Source: Diphasiastrum complanatum (Eukaryota > Streptophyta > Lycopodiopsida > Lycopodiales > Lycopodiaceae). From it: a DNA stretch of 64,000 nt. How positions within the stretch are numbered: the first letter of the stretch is position 1; each line of letters begins with the position of its first letter. This document shows, piece after piece, positions 49,191 to 61,113 of this stretch. Below the pieces are notes generated by a model, which saw only the letters and a list, made by a program, of their open reading frames with translations, was not told the DNA's origin and searched no databases. The translations under genes and the position numbers were made by a program. The stretch covers positions 50,523,134 to 50,587,133 of the forward strand of contig CM055098.1 in the NCBI GenBank assembly GCA_029204225.1, written 5' to 3'.

Positions 49191-50022
49191 TGTGGAAAAA
49201 GTACAAAAAGGACCAAGAGTGGATCCTAATCTGATCCTCAAGAGGGATTGGCTGTCGAATTACTTGATCTATCAATCTACTTCAGATTAAGATCAATCCA
49301 GATCAATTCTAGACACAAAATCCTAACAAGAACAATCATTAATTGAACGTAAGTGTACTTTATGATTTCACACATGTGAAACATTGTTTGAGTACGGACT
49401 CCAACCTGAAAATCAAGTACACATTGATAGAACCTCAAAACAATCAAAACAAATGTAGACAAATGGAGAGAATCACTCAAAATTGCTTCCAAAACCAAGA
49501 TTGGTGTCTCACATTGATTATGGCCAAATGTGGCTCTATATATACATTAAGTGGGAGCTCGTGGTACTGATCATCCCTATGATCCCACATGTGCGAAGGT
49601 GCTGTGTCATATGATGATTCATCATGCAAAACTGACACTTGGACAAAACCTTCTATTTTGAGCACTTTTGGTCCATTTTCCTTCTATATGGAGATCTACT
49701 TGGAAATCTTCTAGAAGTCAAAATTTGCCTACTTCAGCTTATTCCACACATGTGCGCTGTCCTCTACACATGGGATATGACACCTAACCAAAGGATGTGG
49801 CTCATGCAATCAATAGATTGCTGCCATGTGTCATATGTCTAGAAAACTAGTTTTTGGCCTTTCTAGCCACTAGAACTTGAATTAAATCATATGTACAGCC
49901 TATATGATTATGGTACATGACAAGTACACTATTTTCACACATGGGAACAGGCTCCACACATGTGTGTTTATCTATATACAAGATTTTTGGCCTCTACCAA
50001 GCTTATTTTTGCATTTTTCACA
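49191..50022 (-). repeat. 5' LTR of the nested element
   Basis: TGTGGAAAAAG to TTTTTCACA in + orientation. It is the same length as the other LTR, with seven differences by eye. Confidence 0.92.
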
Positions 50023-50027
50023 AGATC

Positions 50028-50932
50028 GGGACAATCAATAGCACGAAGGATAGCAAATCAAGCACCACACCTTCCCAGATTAGCAGTTGTGCAACAAGAG
50101 GCAGAACCGAAACCAGCACCAATGGATCCAATGGGCCAACCCATACATGTCGTACCCTTGCTTGTAGTTCGGAGAGCACCATGGATTGAGATACCAAAAT
50201 ACGACGGATCATCAAATCCCATCTGATTCCTCCAGATCTACGAGCAAGCTTGTGAAATCTATGACGAACGGACACCTGCAGAGAAGCTGATGCTATTCCC
50301 TATGTCCTTACTTGCAGTGGCTCAGGATTGGTTTTTGAACTTGTCAGAGGTGCCACTTGGGAAGCGGTTAAAGCGGCTCTCATTACGCGCTTTAAACCAA
50401 GAAAGTTCCTGGAAGACCCGTTTCTCCTGCTGAGCAAAGTCAAGATGGGAAAACGAGAAAGGGTCCAGGACTATATTGAACGGATCAAATATCTACGATC
50501 CGAGTGCAGTGCAGCCCTGACTTCCGATCATGCGGTGATCATGTGGTTCCTAGCCGGATAACCACGAAGCATCAGAAGAGAACTGAAATGACGAGAGCAG
50601 TACACTACTCTGCAAGAAGCTATGGAAGATGCCATCAGGGAAGAGGATGAGGGATCTGATGACGAATATCCTTCCACCCACACTCCTACTCCCTCGATTG
50701 CATTATCATCATCAAACGCATATGCTCTATCCACAGAACTGCTGTTGGAGCAAATGACAAAATTACACAAACAGCAGATGGAGCAACTTACGACGCAGTT
50801 TGACCAGAAACTGAAGGCCTTACAAGGAACTGTAGCAGTAACTCCACATCAACCGGAACCAAACCAGCTGCAGCATCCTCGACGAGAAAATGTATGGTGT
50901 TCAGTATGCACGCAAAACCACACAACGAACGA
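50028..50932 (+). pseudogene. Gypsy gag, right-hand part after the nested insertion
   Basis: It continues the host Gypsy element beyond the AGATC duplication: VPLLVVRRAPWIEIPKYDGS, then (50328-50561) LITRFKPRKFLEDPFLLLSK and KMGKRERVQDYIERIKYLRS. These are the core of Retrotrans_gag, and a tail (50622-50930) carries LLLEQMTKLHKQQMEQLTTQ and VWCSVCTQNHTTND. The layout matches 3125-4187. Stops or frame changes occur near 50225 and 50561. The gag breaks off inside its Cys/His cluster at about 50932, where CACTA sequence begins. Confidence 0.85.
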
Positions 50933-52322
50933 CCTTAAACCATTTTACGTCAAAAATAAAGTATTTGCCGTTAGTCTCGTAATCGACTTCATAAATATGT
51001 TGCAATGTGCCGACATAGTCTAGGTCACCCGAAATGATATTAGGGTCTCTTGCACTAGAACGACTCTCGTGTTGAAAGTTGGCCATTATACCACAATCAT
51101 ATGTACGTCGCTTGTTGTCAACTCTCTCAACACGGTAATGGTGTCCATATGCCCACATGGCAATGTATGATGTATACTAAAACACAAAAAAAAAAAAAAA
51201 TGTGTGTAATTAGAAATACTATTCATATATTGAGTAGTACAAAAACAAAACTTTACATAAACAATATTACACTAACTTTCCATCCACATCCGCGAACAAA
51301 TTTCCATTCTAATTCGGTCACTTCTTCTCCGTTTTCAGATGCTTTTAGCATCGTATCAAAAACTCATTCACGAGAGCATTTTAAAGGTAAAGGCTCCAAA
51401 GGTTCATCGTTCTCCAACGCCCTTCTTCTTCTTCGATTGATATTTCTTCTTCGTTTCAATGTTATGTTTCTTTCCTTTTTGGCTTCTTCATACGTTGAAA
51501 TCCACTTTTCCAGTTGTCCACAATTATATAATATGAATGTGTTAATTTTATTTTTTAATTGAGGTGAAAGTCTTTTTTGCACATCATTTCCTTGTGGTAC
51601 TTCACCCTTAACATGTTCATCTTCTTCTTCACACCACATTTTTGGACTTGCAGATACAATTGTGAGATTATTTCGGTGATATAAAACAAAGATTCTTGTA
51701 CAAGCCAACTTTTTGCAATGCTACCTTTTGGCCTTGCCTTTTGTCTCACAAAGCCCTTCAAAACTTTCATAAAACGCTCAAGGTAGAACATCCATCTCGT
51801 GTGCACAAGTCCTGCAATTGATACTTCTTCGACCAAATGCACTAGAAGATGAACTTGTATATCCGAAAAGAAAGTTGAAAAATCTCTTTTCAACAAACAC
51901 ACTATTTCAATCATTTGGATTTTTATGGAATCCAATTCGCTATTTTTTATTTCTTTTGAGGAAATCCACCTGCAAGATTGATAGTACATTAGGTTGTTTA
52001 ACACCTAAAAAAATTAAAATATCACATATTTATAAAAGTGCTTAAAAAAATATACAAACCTGATCATCGATGACAAATTGTAAAGCGTATTTCGTACGTC
52101 ATTGTTGAAGAGACCTCGAATAGAAAGTGGGAGTATGAATTGCAACATCTTATGCCAATCATGTGATTTCAATCCACTTAATTTACCATCTTTGGTAAAT
52201 GACTTGCATAAAAAATGTGCATAGCCTGTTGGAGTTCTCGTTTGTTTTATGACATGTTTAACATGTGAGAAAATCGTACGACGAATTAGTCGACAAACTA
52301 AAGAGCGAGGGTCATCCTCCAA
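50933..52322 (-). pseudogene. CACTA (En/Spm) transposase, C-terminal part
   Basis: In minus-strand order: KLSGLKSHDWHKMLQFILPL and SIRGLF (52250-52090, end of the Transposase_21 region); FFSDIQVHLLVHLVEEVSIA, LVHTRWMFYLERFMKVLKGF and KARPKGSIAKSWLVQESLFY (51900-51660, DUF4218); a basic linker (51708-51364); then RRTYDCGIMANFQ and IYEVDYETNGKYFIFDVKWF (51110-50935, DUF4216). This is the standard C-terminal order of plant CACTA TNP2-type transposases. The catalytic N-terminal half is absent, frames are broken by stops, and DUF4216 is cut at its end where the Gypsy gag starts. Confidence 0.85.
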
Positions 52323-53049
52323 ATGTAAGTACTAGTTTTTGTATCTATACTAATGTGGTTTGTATTTTTACGTCAATTTTATTTAATTTAATACAATCAA
52401 GCATTAAATATTAATGTAGTTTGTTTGCTTGTGTTCATGCAGATTGGACGTCACGACGACGACGAGTAGATTAGGTTTATAAATTTTAGTTGATGTTAGA
52501 TCTAGAAAGACTCGTGTGACATTAAAGCACCAATTTTGTAATACATTAATTTATATTATGAAAAATATAATTATTGCAAATGATCGTGCTATATTGCCAT
52601 TGCTTTTATATGTGCAATGTTTTGTTTTTTCAAAAATTGCAATGTCAAATTTAGGAATGTGGATTGACATAATAATCAACTAAGAAATGTCGGATTTCAA
52701 AACAACAATCAATATTATATCTAAAAATCTAAATGAAATTTATGATGTGCACAAAGCATATTGAACATGAAGTAATGCAATAAAATATTGTCATGAAGTA
52801 ATGCATGAAGTATTGTCATTTATAATGAGCATGAAGTAATGCAATAAAATATAAAATGAAAAGTAGTTTAAGAATGAAAAGTACCTCATGCTTAGTTTGT
52901 TGTTTGATCCAGATGTTGAATGCAAATCAAAAATATTGTTTTAAAAACAATTCAAAGACATCGCTTCTCCAAGAACTCAACTCCAAGAACAGCCCGTGAA
53001 AAATGCGTGCGCTGTTTTTTACGCATTTTTTTATTTTTTTTACCTAATT
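52323..53049. other. Interior of the CACTA remnant, no gene
   Basis: AT-rich sequence where the N-terminal transposase exons should be. None is readable, so an internal deletion is likely. A small ATGAAGTAATGCAATAAAAT repeat lies at 52765-52860. Confidence 0.45.
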
Positions 53050-53650
53050 TGGGACGTCGGATTTCGACAACTGAACGTGTCGGATAGACGTCGGACACAT
53101 GTCGGATATATTTTTTGATCATTTTGTTAACAGACATCGGAATCCGACAACTTTATGGGACGTCAGATTCCGATGTCCAAGGATACGTCGGATAGATGTC
53201 GAATGGGCGTTGGACATCCGTCGGTGAAATTTTGAGATCATTTTGTGTTTACAGACAAAGGAATCCGACTGAATTTTAGCACGTCGCAATCCGACAGCCA
53301 CGTCAGACAGTTTGCGACGTCCAAATGCGACGTCTTTGGACGTCACAATCCGACGTCCACGTAGGACGTCGCATTCCGACGTCCACGTCAGACATCGCAT
53401 TCCGACGTCCACGTCAGACATCGCAATGTGACGTCCAGGGTCCAGGTCAGCACCTGTGGCCATCACCGAAATTTGGTTCTGTGGTGTCCGGCACGTCGTG
53501 CCTGTCGGACTGCGACGTATTTTAAAGTCGTCGAATTCCGACGACCTTATAGCGACGTGTTTTTCCGACGTCCGCGACGAATTAAAAAAAATTAAACCCA
53601 CGTTTCACGTCGCAAAACATGTCGCAAATCACGGCGGGTGTTGTTGTGTC
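53050..53650 (-). repeat. CACTA subterminal repeats and probable terminus
   Basis: Many copies of GACGTC/ATCCGACGTC motifs, including tandem CCGACGTCCACGTCAGACAT at 53354-53430, form the kind of dense subterminal array that flanks CACTA ends. The edge near 53648 reads, on the minus strand, CACAACAACACCCGCCGTGA, close to a CACTACAAC-type terminus with substitutions. The other terminus is lost. Confidence 0.6.
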
Positions 53651-53664
53651 TATATCTATATATA

Positions 53665-54148
<484 letters not shown>

Positions 54149-54149
<1 letters not shown>

Positions 54150-54190
54150 TAGTTGGTTGTGCCCGTCGTTGACGAACAATGGCGGACGTG
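54149..54190 (-). mobile_element. Helitron-like 3' terminus, reversed
   Basis: CTAGTTGGTTGTGCCCGTCG + TTGACGAAC is the reverse complement of the hairpin and CTAG end at 63827-63855, with substitutions. It abuts the TA tract, as expected for insertion between A and T. The interior motif GACGGCCGATGATTTGGATG recurs at 54759. Confidence 0.55.
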
Positions 54191-54230
54191 CGTTGATGGC
54201 GGACATGCGCGTCGTGCGTGCCCTAATGGC

Positions 54231-54232
<2 letters not shown>

Positions 54233-54263
<31 letters not shown>

Positions 54264-54340
54264 ATGTGCTTACAGAGTGTGTGTGTGTGGGGGGGGGTGT
54301 GGATTAGGATTAGGGTGTAGCTTTAGGCTTTAGGCTTAGG

Positions 54341-54380
<40 letters not shown>

Positions 54381-54680
54381 TGTGTGTGTATGGGTATGTG
54401 TGTGTGGGTCTGTGTGTGTTTGTGGGTGTGTGCACTGTGTGTTGTGTGTTGTGCATGTGTTTGTGTGTATGTGTTGTGTGTTGTGTTTGTGTGCATGTGC
54501 ATGTTTGTGTGTGTGGGGGGGGGGGGGTCTCTACGTGTGTTTGTGGGTATGCGCATTGTGTGTTGTGTATTGTGCGTGTGTTTATGTGTATGTGAGTACT
54601 GAAGGGGTGTAAGCTATGTTTGTGTGTGTGTATTTGTGTGCGTGATGTGTTTGTGTGCATGTGTGTGTGTACTTAGGGTA
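54233..54680. repeat. (GT)n-rich tracts with telomere-like TTAGG motifs
   Basis: (GT)n tracts at about 54233-54262, 54343-54379 and 54620-54672. Between the first two lies GGATTAGGATTAGGGTGTAG + CTTTAGGCTTTAGGCTTAGG. Confidence 0.9.
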
Positions 54681-54735
54681 AGGGTTAGAGTGGGTCTTTA
54701 TGGATGTGTGTGTGCCTGTGTGTTTGGGCAGAGCT
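54671..54735. repeat. Partial copy of the (GT)n/TTAGGG-headed dispersed repeat
   Basis: ACTTAGGGTAAGGGTTAGAG + TGGGTCTTTATGGATGTGTG matches 31617-31660 exactly by eye. Confidence 0.85.
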
Positions 54736-54794
54736 CAGAGCCACCAACGATTTGGGTGACGGCCGATGATTTGGATGGTGGCTGATGGTTTAGG

Positions 54795-55385
54795 AGGAAG
54801 TTCTGAACACCTCTCGTCCGAAGGTCTGACCGTTTTTACTGTATCCAACCAATTTTTGGCTCGACGGGCCTAGAATCTCAAGACTACGTTTAGAATTTCT
54901 GGTTTGGATGCACGTTTTGCTGCGAGTATTGAACCGTTTGGAGCCTGGTTTAGTCATGTGGGTTTGTCTCGGCGTGCAGCACAAGACAGAACAAATGGTC
55001 TGAAAAATGGACTTTGTTCAGTGACACTGGACCAATTCTCGAGAATGTTGGAAAGTAGTCCATTTAGTGGCATTCCCCCCGACAAAAAGGGCGTTTCCAA
55101 ACAAACGACATCAAAATTGAGCTGCAAATGGTCTAGTGGATTCGTGTTGAGCCACGAACTTGTGGACACCTCCCGTCCGAAGTTTTGACTGTTTTTTATT
55201 AAATCTGACCAATTCCTGGCCAAACAAGCCTAGAATCCCAGGACTGGGTTTAGGATTTCTAGTTTGGACGCATATTGCGCTGTGAGTACTGAACTGTTTG
55301 GAGTCTGGTGGCCCATGAACCTGTGGACACCTCCCGTCCAAAGTTCTGACCATTTTTTACTAAATTCGATCAATTTTTGGCTTGA
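54795..55385. repeat. ~361-bp satellite, about 1.6 units
   Basis: Same family as 11385-12605 (GGCTCGACGGGCCTAGAATC, GTAGTCCATTTAGTGGCATT, GGACACCTCCCGTCC). The second unit has an internal deletion after GTTTGGAGTCTGGT (near 55305), where it jumps to the end of the unit. Confidence 0.88.
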
Positions 55386-56429
55386 GCTTCACCTTCCTTA
55401 TCTACAGAGCTATTTTTTACTAATAAATGCTTGCGCTTCATCTTCCTTATCTATAGAGGTATCCAAAATCTCAATAAGTGATTCGACCTCATCCGTGCCT
55501 CTCATAACTTTAGCAATATCATCTGCTTCGCCATGACCCTCCGAGAAATTGAGTAGCGTTTGTGCATGCACTCAAACAGAAATTTTTTGTTGTCACACTC
55601 AAGCCTTCTTGGCTGGAGCGATGATGGAGGCCAAAGGGATGGAGTGATGGAGGCCAGAGGAGCTGGAGGGCTGGAGCGATGGAGGAAAGAGGAGGCCAGA
55701 GGAGAGAGCTGGATTTTTTAATATGCCTCGTGTTACTACTGTTTGGGAGTTGATTCAGAGTTTCTTTCTCAAATACCTTCATGGAGAGAGCTATCAAGAG
55801 CCCATGACTTCAACCATGTTCAGAATGACGAGGATCTTTTTTCCTGGAGTAGTTGCACACAATCTTGTGAACTACATCAACTCCATAAAGCTGGGGCCAA
55901 AATACTTGAACCCACAAATATAGATCGCAGATACAGAGCTAAGCAACTAACTAATAGGATGCAATTACTTGTAGATATCCCTTGCGAAAGAGTGGATATA
56001 CATAACTAATGTTTCCACCTTTGATGCATACCTCGTTTCAGCATGAACTATGCTTTGTGATAGTTAGTTTTGCTGCTGAGACTTTCTTTACTGAGGATTT
56101 ATGATTTATGATGCCTTCAAAATTAGCAAGGCATTATCAAAGGGCTTGAAATAAAGGCCGCTTGAACTATGTAACTAACGGGAGGCTTACTTATTTATCA
56201 TCACTTTGCTACTCCTTTTACAACCACAATGAACTCACACTTTTTGCTAAAGGCGTTTCATTACTTTAGAATGTTATTCAACAAATAGGAAGCCCATCAA
56301 AATCATAAACTTGTGGAAGGTAATAGCTAGAAATTAGGGTTTCCATCATACCATGACAAATCAAACTAAACATGGCCACATAGACAATAAATCACTAAAT
56401 ATAGATACCTGAAAGATAAAATTGGAAAT
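55386..56429. other. Intergenic, no recognisable gene
   Basis: Short open stretches (for example 55723-56009, +) do not match a family I know. 55610-55710 is a GGAGG-rich stretch. Confidence 0.4.
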
Positions 56430-56975
56430 TTGCGCAAAGTAGGACCACTGGAAAATCAAATCGACTTACGTGCAAATGAGGACCTCCGGAAGAGGATCAA
56501 GGGTAGAGAAAATCCAGCATGCGTGCTCCTCCCACTTGAGTATAGATTTGGGATCACTTTGTTTTTGGAGCATGAACAAAATGGGTCAAAAAGTATTATG
56601 CATTCTGGACAGTACATTCTGGAGCATAGTGGTCCAAAACGTGTCAAAAATTTTCAAAATGCTCTAAAATTGAAAATTTGTGCAAAGTAGGACCACCGGG
56701 CAATCAAATCGACTTACATGGAAATGAGCACCTTTGGAAGAGGGTTAAGGGTAGAGAAAATTTGGTCTACGTGCTCCATCCCTCTTGAGTATAGGTCTGG
56801 GATCACTTTGTTTTTGGAGCATGACTAAAATGGGTCGAAAAGGATGATCCAATTTGTCTGAGCACTACGGATGGAGGATGTACTTTTGGCCTCATGGATC
56901 CAACAACATTGATCTAAAATCTAAAACAATGAGCACTATGTTGATCAGCTATTGCTGGTTTGTTAGAAGCATATG
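56430..56975. repeat. Dispersed repeat, copy 2, partly duplicated in tandem
   Basis: TATAGATTTGGGATCACTTT occurs at 56540 and as TATAGGTCTGGGATCACTTT at 56790, heading two ~250-bp units. The second continues into GAGCACTACGGATGGAGGAT and GAGCACTATGTTGATCAGCT, matching 31890-31980. Confidence 0.8.
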
Positions 56976-56999
56976 TTTGCACTAGTTGTTGTAAAGCTA

Positions 57000-58230
57000 C
57001 CTTTACAAGCTTTACTTCCAGCGCCAGCATTGTCCCTGGCGCAAGCAGCGCCCCTGCTGCTCCCGACGCCGCTCCTGGCGCCGCTGTGACTAGAATCCAA
57101 CCAACGCCAAGTTCCTATCGCTGAAAATCTTTGATCGGTTCTAGCGAAGTCCAGAGAGCTCATATCGATGTGCAATCACCTCACACGATCTAGGCATGAT
57201 TAAAGGAAGCCTGGGGATCAATAAAATCTAGAGAGAGAAAAATGCGCTTTACCAACCTGGGTAGAGTACTTGGCGTGAGGGGAGGTGGCGAATCCCACGA
57301 ATACTATAGGGGAGTGCGGGTTGCGACTCAGGGTGAGCTCCAACCAAGTCTCAACCTCCCTTGCTAGAATGTTGTCATGGCACTCGCCTTGGCATGCTAG
57401 CGCCCCGGAGACTAGGGTCGGTCACACACTTGAAATGTAACCTTCTCAAATTTATCAATAAAGTGAGATTTTTCTCAAACTGACTCTGATTACCTTCTGG
57501 GTTTCAGTGTTCGATAAAAGTGCCAGTTGTAAGGCCGCTTTAAACTTTTTAATTTGGCACATAGCTGAGGGTCGTATCCCGAGATGCCAGCGGTATGCCG
57601 TCGGGACCATTCGGTCCGTGGCGCCAGCGGTATGCTGTCGGGACCATTTGGTCCAGGAACTGGTTGTCACCATATCTGTCACGGCTTGTGGTTCTGAGTG
57701 TTCCTTGCATGAACGTGAATGGGTTAAGCTCTTGGGGAACGGGCTCTAACCTGTCGGCTGAGTTGGATGGCTTGCTTGGGTGGAAGTTACCTGTTTATGG
57801 CTGTCCAGTCTTGCGTGGCGCCAAGTTGGCTTCCAGCGCTCGTGACGAAGCTTTCAGTTGGTTAAGTCTGATGTAAGTCAGACCGCTTGCTTGGAATGGA
57901 TGTTACTCGTTTGTAACGAAGCTTCGAGTTGATTAAGTTTGATGTATGTCAGGCGGCTAGCGCAGAGGGAAGTCACCCACATCGGGACCCTCGATCTGGC
58001 ATGGCGCCAGGTTGGATCTCAATGTTGGTTTCGGAACTTCAAGTTGGTTAAGTCTGATCTTTGTTGGCAAGTTGGCTGCTTGTATGTCAAGTGGGTTTGG
58101 ATGGCAAGAGTTGAAGGCTGAAAAGCTAAGTCGTGGTTCCCGGCTCCCTTTGGGATGTCTGCGCTACACTAGTCTTCAACCCAACTCTTCGATTCTTGTC
58201 GATGCATATGCAATTTGGATACATTAAAAC
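57000..58230. repeat. GC-richer repeat segment with AATAAA and small tandem units
   Basis: 57010-57100 is rich in GGCGCC-type sequence. ATCAATAAAGTGAG at 57457 looks like a poly(A) signal. 57585-57655 repeats CCAGCGGTATGCCGTCGGGA CCATT twice, and GTTGGTTAAGTCTGAT-type blocks recur from 57857 to 58060. It could be part of an LTR, but I see no paired copy. Confidence 0.45.
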
Positions 58231-58862
58231 AGTATACATATTTTGATAGTTTGAGCAATGTTAAAAAAACTATTTTGTTGTGTAAGCAATGAGACCCAAT
58301 TTTTGGGGGTTTTAAAGATGCTGACTATAGTTTGCTTAGATCTCCCAATGCAGTACCCCAAATGCCATTGCTTTTTTCTTTGATACGTAGAGCAAAGCAT
58401 ATATATGTCCAATGCACATTTGTATGGATGGACAATGCATTTTTGGCCTTAATCTAATAATAAAAATAGTACTTATTTTTTTTCAAGGCTCGTTCAGAAA
58501 CAGAACAGGCACCTATGGTAAGCTTTTTCTTTACCTTTTGTCTTACCGTATTCAAGTTTTGTGCTTTAGCTTAAACATAAACGCATATATGGCACCGGTT
58601 GCTATCAATATCAACTTACTGCAACAAAGTTCGTATACTAAGATGCCTAATCGGTATGCAATCTGACATGAACTCGAATTTATTTCTCACTTTACTAAAT
58701 AAAATTATACTCTAGAATGCCAAATGGGCAATGATATATTTATAGTGTCTTTTGCAAGGGAATTTGGTATATGATAATTCATGACTTGACATTCTGATAC
58801 TGTCATTGGGTAATAGGATCAGGACAAACTGAAGCATCCCCTGTATGACTTTGTTTTAATGC
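58231..58862. other. Possible intron sequence 5' of the adenylate-kinase exon
   Basis: AT-rich with no readable exon of the family. Confidence 0.3.
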
Positions 58863-58965
58863 AAGGAAAAGCAAAGGCAAACATGAAGCAAAGCCACTTA
58901 AAGTGATGATTGCGGGTGCATCTGCATGTGGAAAGGGCACACAATGCGAGCTGATTTCTAAAAAG
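58863..58965 (+). CDS. Adenylate kinase exon with P-loop (partial)
   Basis: The frame reads KPLKVMIAGASACGKGTQCE then LISKK and a GT donor (AAAAAG then GTAGTGAG at 58966). Plastid-type plant adenylate kinases have LKVMISGAPASGKGTQCELI at the same place; the P-loop binds ATP phosphates for AMP + ATP interconversion to 2 ADP. Here Pro and Ser of GAPASGKGT are Ser and Cys, while the key Gly-Lys-Gly-Thr is kept. An acceptor is plausible at TTTTAATGCAAG (58862). I cannot find the next exon within 5 kb, so it is either a gene with a very long intron or an isolated fragment. Confidence 0.65.
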
Positions 58966-60339
58966 GTAGTGAGAATAGAAGCATTAGACTATTATTTTCA
59001 TGTTTCTTGTAGTTTTTGTTTCTTCTATGCTTGGTGACTCTTGGTACATTTTATGGTCCCTGTTTTGTTTTTATATCATTACTTTTAGTCTTATTTTCAA
59101 ATTTTCCTTGTTGATTGTCATAAGCCAGCCCACATGCATGTTCAAGCTATTCAGCTTCATTGTCAAAAAGTCTTTCTTGTGCCCCTTCTTGCATACTCGT
59201 AAGCAATTTGTTGCACATTTTTTGTACAAAACATTTGGTAAGCAGTTCAAGCATGGCTAAGGAACATAGATTAACTTCTGAATCTACATCAGACATTTGA
59301 TTTGCAACTATAAACTATCCTGGAACTACCTGCATTCTAAGAGACTCTCCTTTCGAGTACTTGTCTCTGTTATAAAATTAAAAGAAATAAGTGCTACTAC
59401 ACCTCACCAATGCCGGCGGACGATGCTCACGACTTTCCCTTTCATGTTCTCAGAGAAGACAGCGGTTATTGCCCAATAGCAGATCCGCAAGAAAAAAAAA
59501 GTGGCTAGCATGAAGAAGAGGAAGGACAGGGCTCCCGGATCAACGAATCTTTATCTCTTGCTCTTCCTGTTGTCGTCGTGAGACCTGCCCAACCTGCCTG
59601 AGCGCCCTACCCTGCGCTGCTTGCTGCCCAGGCGCCTCCGCCCTTCTCTGCTGTTGTTGTCCGAATCTGTTACTGCCTGTCCTGTTTTGCAACACCTTGC
59701 CCTGCTACCCCAATCTACTGCGCAGATCTGCCTGCCCTGCTCTGTCCCTATCCACATGCCTTGCTCCTACCCGGTGCTCTTGACTGACTTTAAAAGCTCA
59801 TGCTGCCCGACTCTTTTCTATCTCACTATCTCTCTCTTTTTCTACCTGCGCTCTCCTCTCTCTATCGCTGCCTTGCCTAAGTTATTTTTCAGTGGCCTCT
59901 CTCTTTCCTTTCCTCCACGCTGCGCTGCCTTTGGGATCTACCTGCCCCAAGCCTTCTAGCGCTTGGCTTCCTTTGCCTTCTCATCTGCAGCCAGTGCTCT
60001 CTATTTTGGTAATTGCTTTGCAGATTCAACACACACTACTTCTAGCAATTCGATCAATGGCAACTTACCTCAAGGACAGTTAGAGACTTCTATGTTATTA
60101 CTCCTGCAGGCAGCGGTCATACCTCTTTCCACCCAGTACACTTTTCTCTTGCCAACTCTGACTCCCCCTACAACGATTGCCAGTAATAATCTGAAAGCTA
60201 CGCATCAGCTGGTTGATGCTTCTACTCAGCCCGTGAACCTGCTAGCTATCGATCTTCTACCGATGGAGAGAGAGAGATCTTGGGAGGATAATGAGAGAGC
60301 AAAATGGGAGAGAGAGAGGTCCGTTTGAATTACGATGGC
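58966..60339. other. No recognisable gene; CT-rich stretch
   Basis: 59560-60000 is rich in CTGCC and CTCTC words and gives long but low-complexity frames. No adenylate-kinase exon or other domain is seen. Confidence 0.35.
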
Positions 60340-60840
60340 CGAATAATGTATATGCATGGGGCAGGATGCATACATTATCTACGCTCATGCATGATCTAAA
60401 GTTTTTAGTTAATTTTTTAAAAAAGTGCATTGGGTAGGAAGGTGTATGGGTGCCCACCCCATATATCCTTGCCTCCGTACATGTGTCCCAAATCATAAAT
60501 TTTTAGTTAAAAAAAGCTTATGCATGGGTGCACCATACGCATGCGCAAAAGTGTACATAAGTTTAAATATATAAATATATACATACATATATATATATAT
60601 ATATATATGTGTATGTATATATATTTATACACATACATACATATATATATATATATATATTTAAACTTATGTACATTTTTGCGCATGTGTATGGGTGCAC
60701 CCATGCATCCTCCTCCTCTCAACCATGCATACACAGTATTTTCACTAAAAATGATGGGGAGAGAGATGCATGTATTGGTAAGAGCATGCATGGCCTTCCT
60801 CCCCATGCATGCATGCATGCACTGGCCACTGTACAACCTC
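60340..60840. mobile_element. ATGCAT-rich foldback element with (TA)n centre
   Basis: Arms at 60519-60577 and 60652-60708 (for example CATAAGTTTAAATATATA versus TATATATTTAAACTTATG, and TGCATGGGTGCACC versus GGGTGCACCCATGCA) pair over ~56 bp with a few mismatches around a TA-rich core. CCCCATGCATGCATGCATGC and related words flank it. Related sequence occurs at 35690-35820 and 63880-64000. There is no coding capacity. Confidence 0.7.
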
Positions 60841-60965
60841 CAAGTGGCGGTGAATATTCCAAGATATCCACCTTAAATTTATTTATTGATCTTAATATTC
60901 CAAGATAACCACCCTTTTTAACCTTTTTCTTTTTTTGACCTTATCAAGTTATGACTAAAATGTAA

Positions 60966-60970
<5 letters not shown>

Positions 60971-61042
<72 letters not shown>
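60971..61042. repeat. (CT)n microsatellite, ~36 units
   Basis: Uninterrupted TC dinucleotides on the + strand. Confidence 0.96.
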
Positions 61043-61044
<2 letters not shown>

Positions 61045-61113
61045 GCACGTTTTCGAGGCTCGAGTCTCTCTCGCAGGCGTTTATGAGCCTTCATACTTCA
61101 TACCTGGATTGAG

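Larger units (their letters stand above)
44722..50022 (-). mobile_element. Complete non-autonomous LTR retrotransposon nested in the Gypsy element
   Basis: The 5301-bp element is bounded by 832-bp LTRs (44722-45553 and 49191-50022) and by the 5-bp target duplication AGATC (44717-44721 and 50023-50027). A primer site beside the right LTR sets the orientation to minus. By eye the LTRs differ at seven positions, all transitions, so insertion was recent. The 3.6-kb interior has a frameshifted zinc-knuckle gag remnant and a 368-residue frame of unknown family, but no protease, reverse transcriptase, RNase H or integrase motif. It would need enzymes from another element to move. Confidence 0.92.

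Noticed and set aside
59597-59959. 112-residue hydrophobic frame as a membrane protein
   Set aside because: Derived from a CT-rich low-complexity stretch with several parallel frames; no start context or family.
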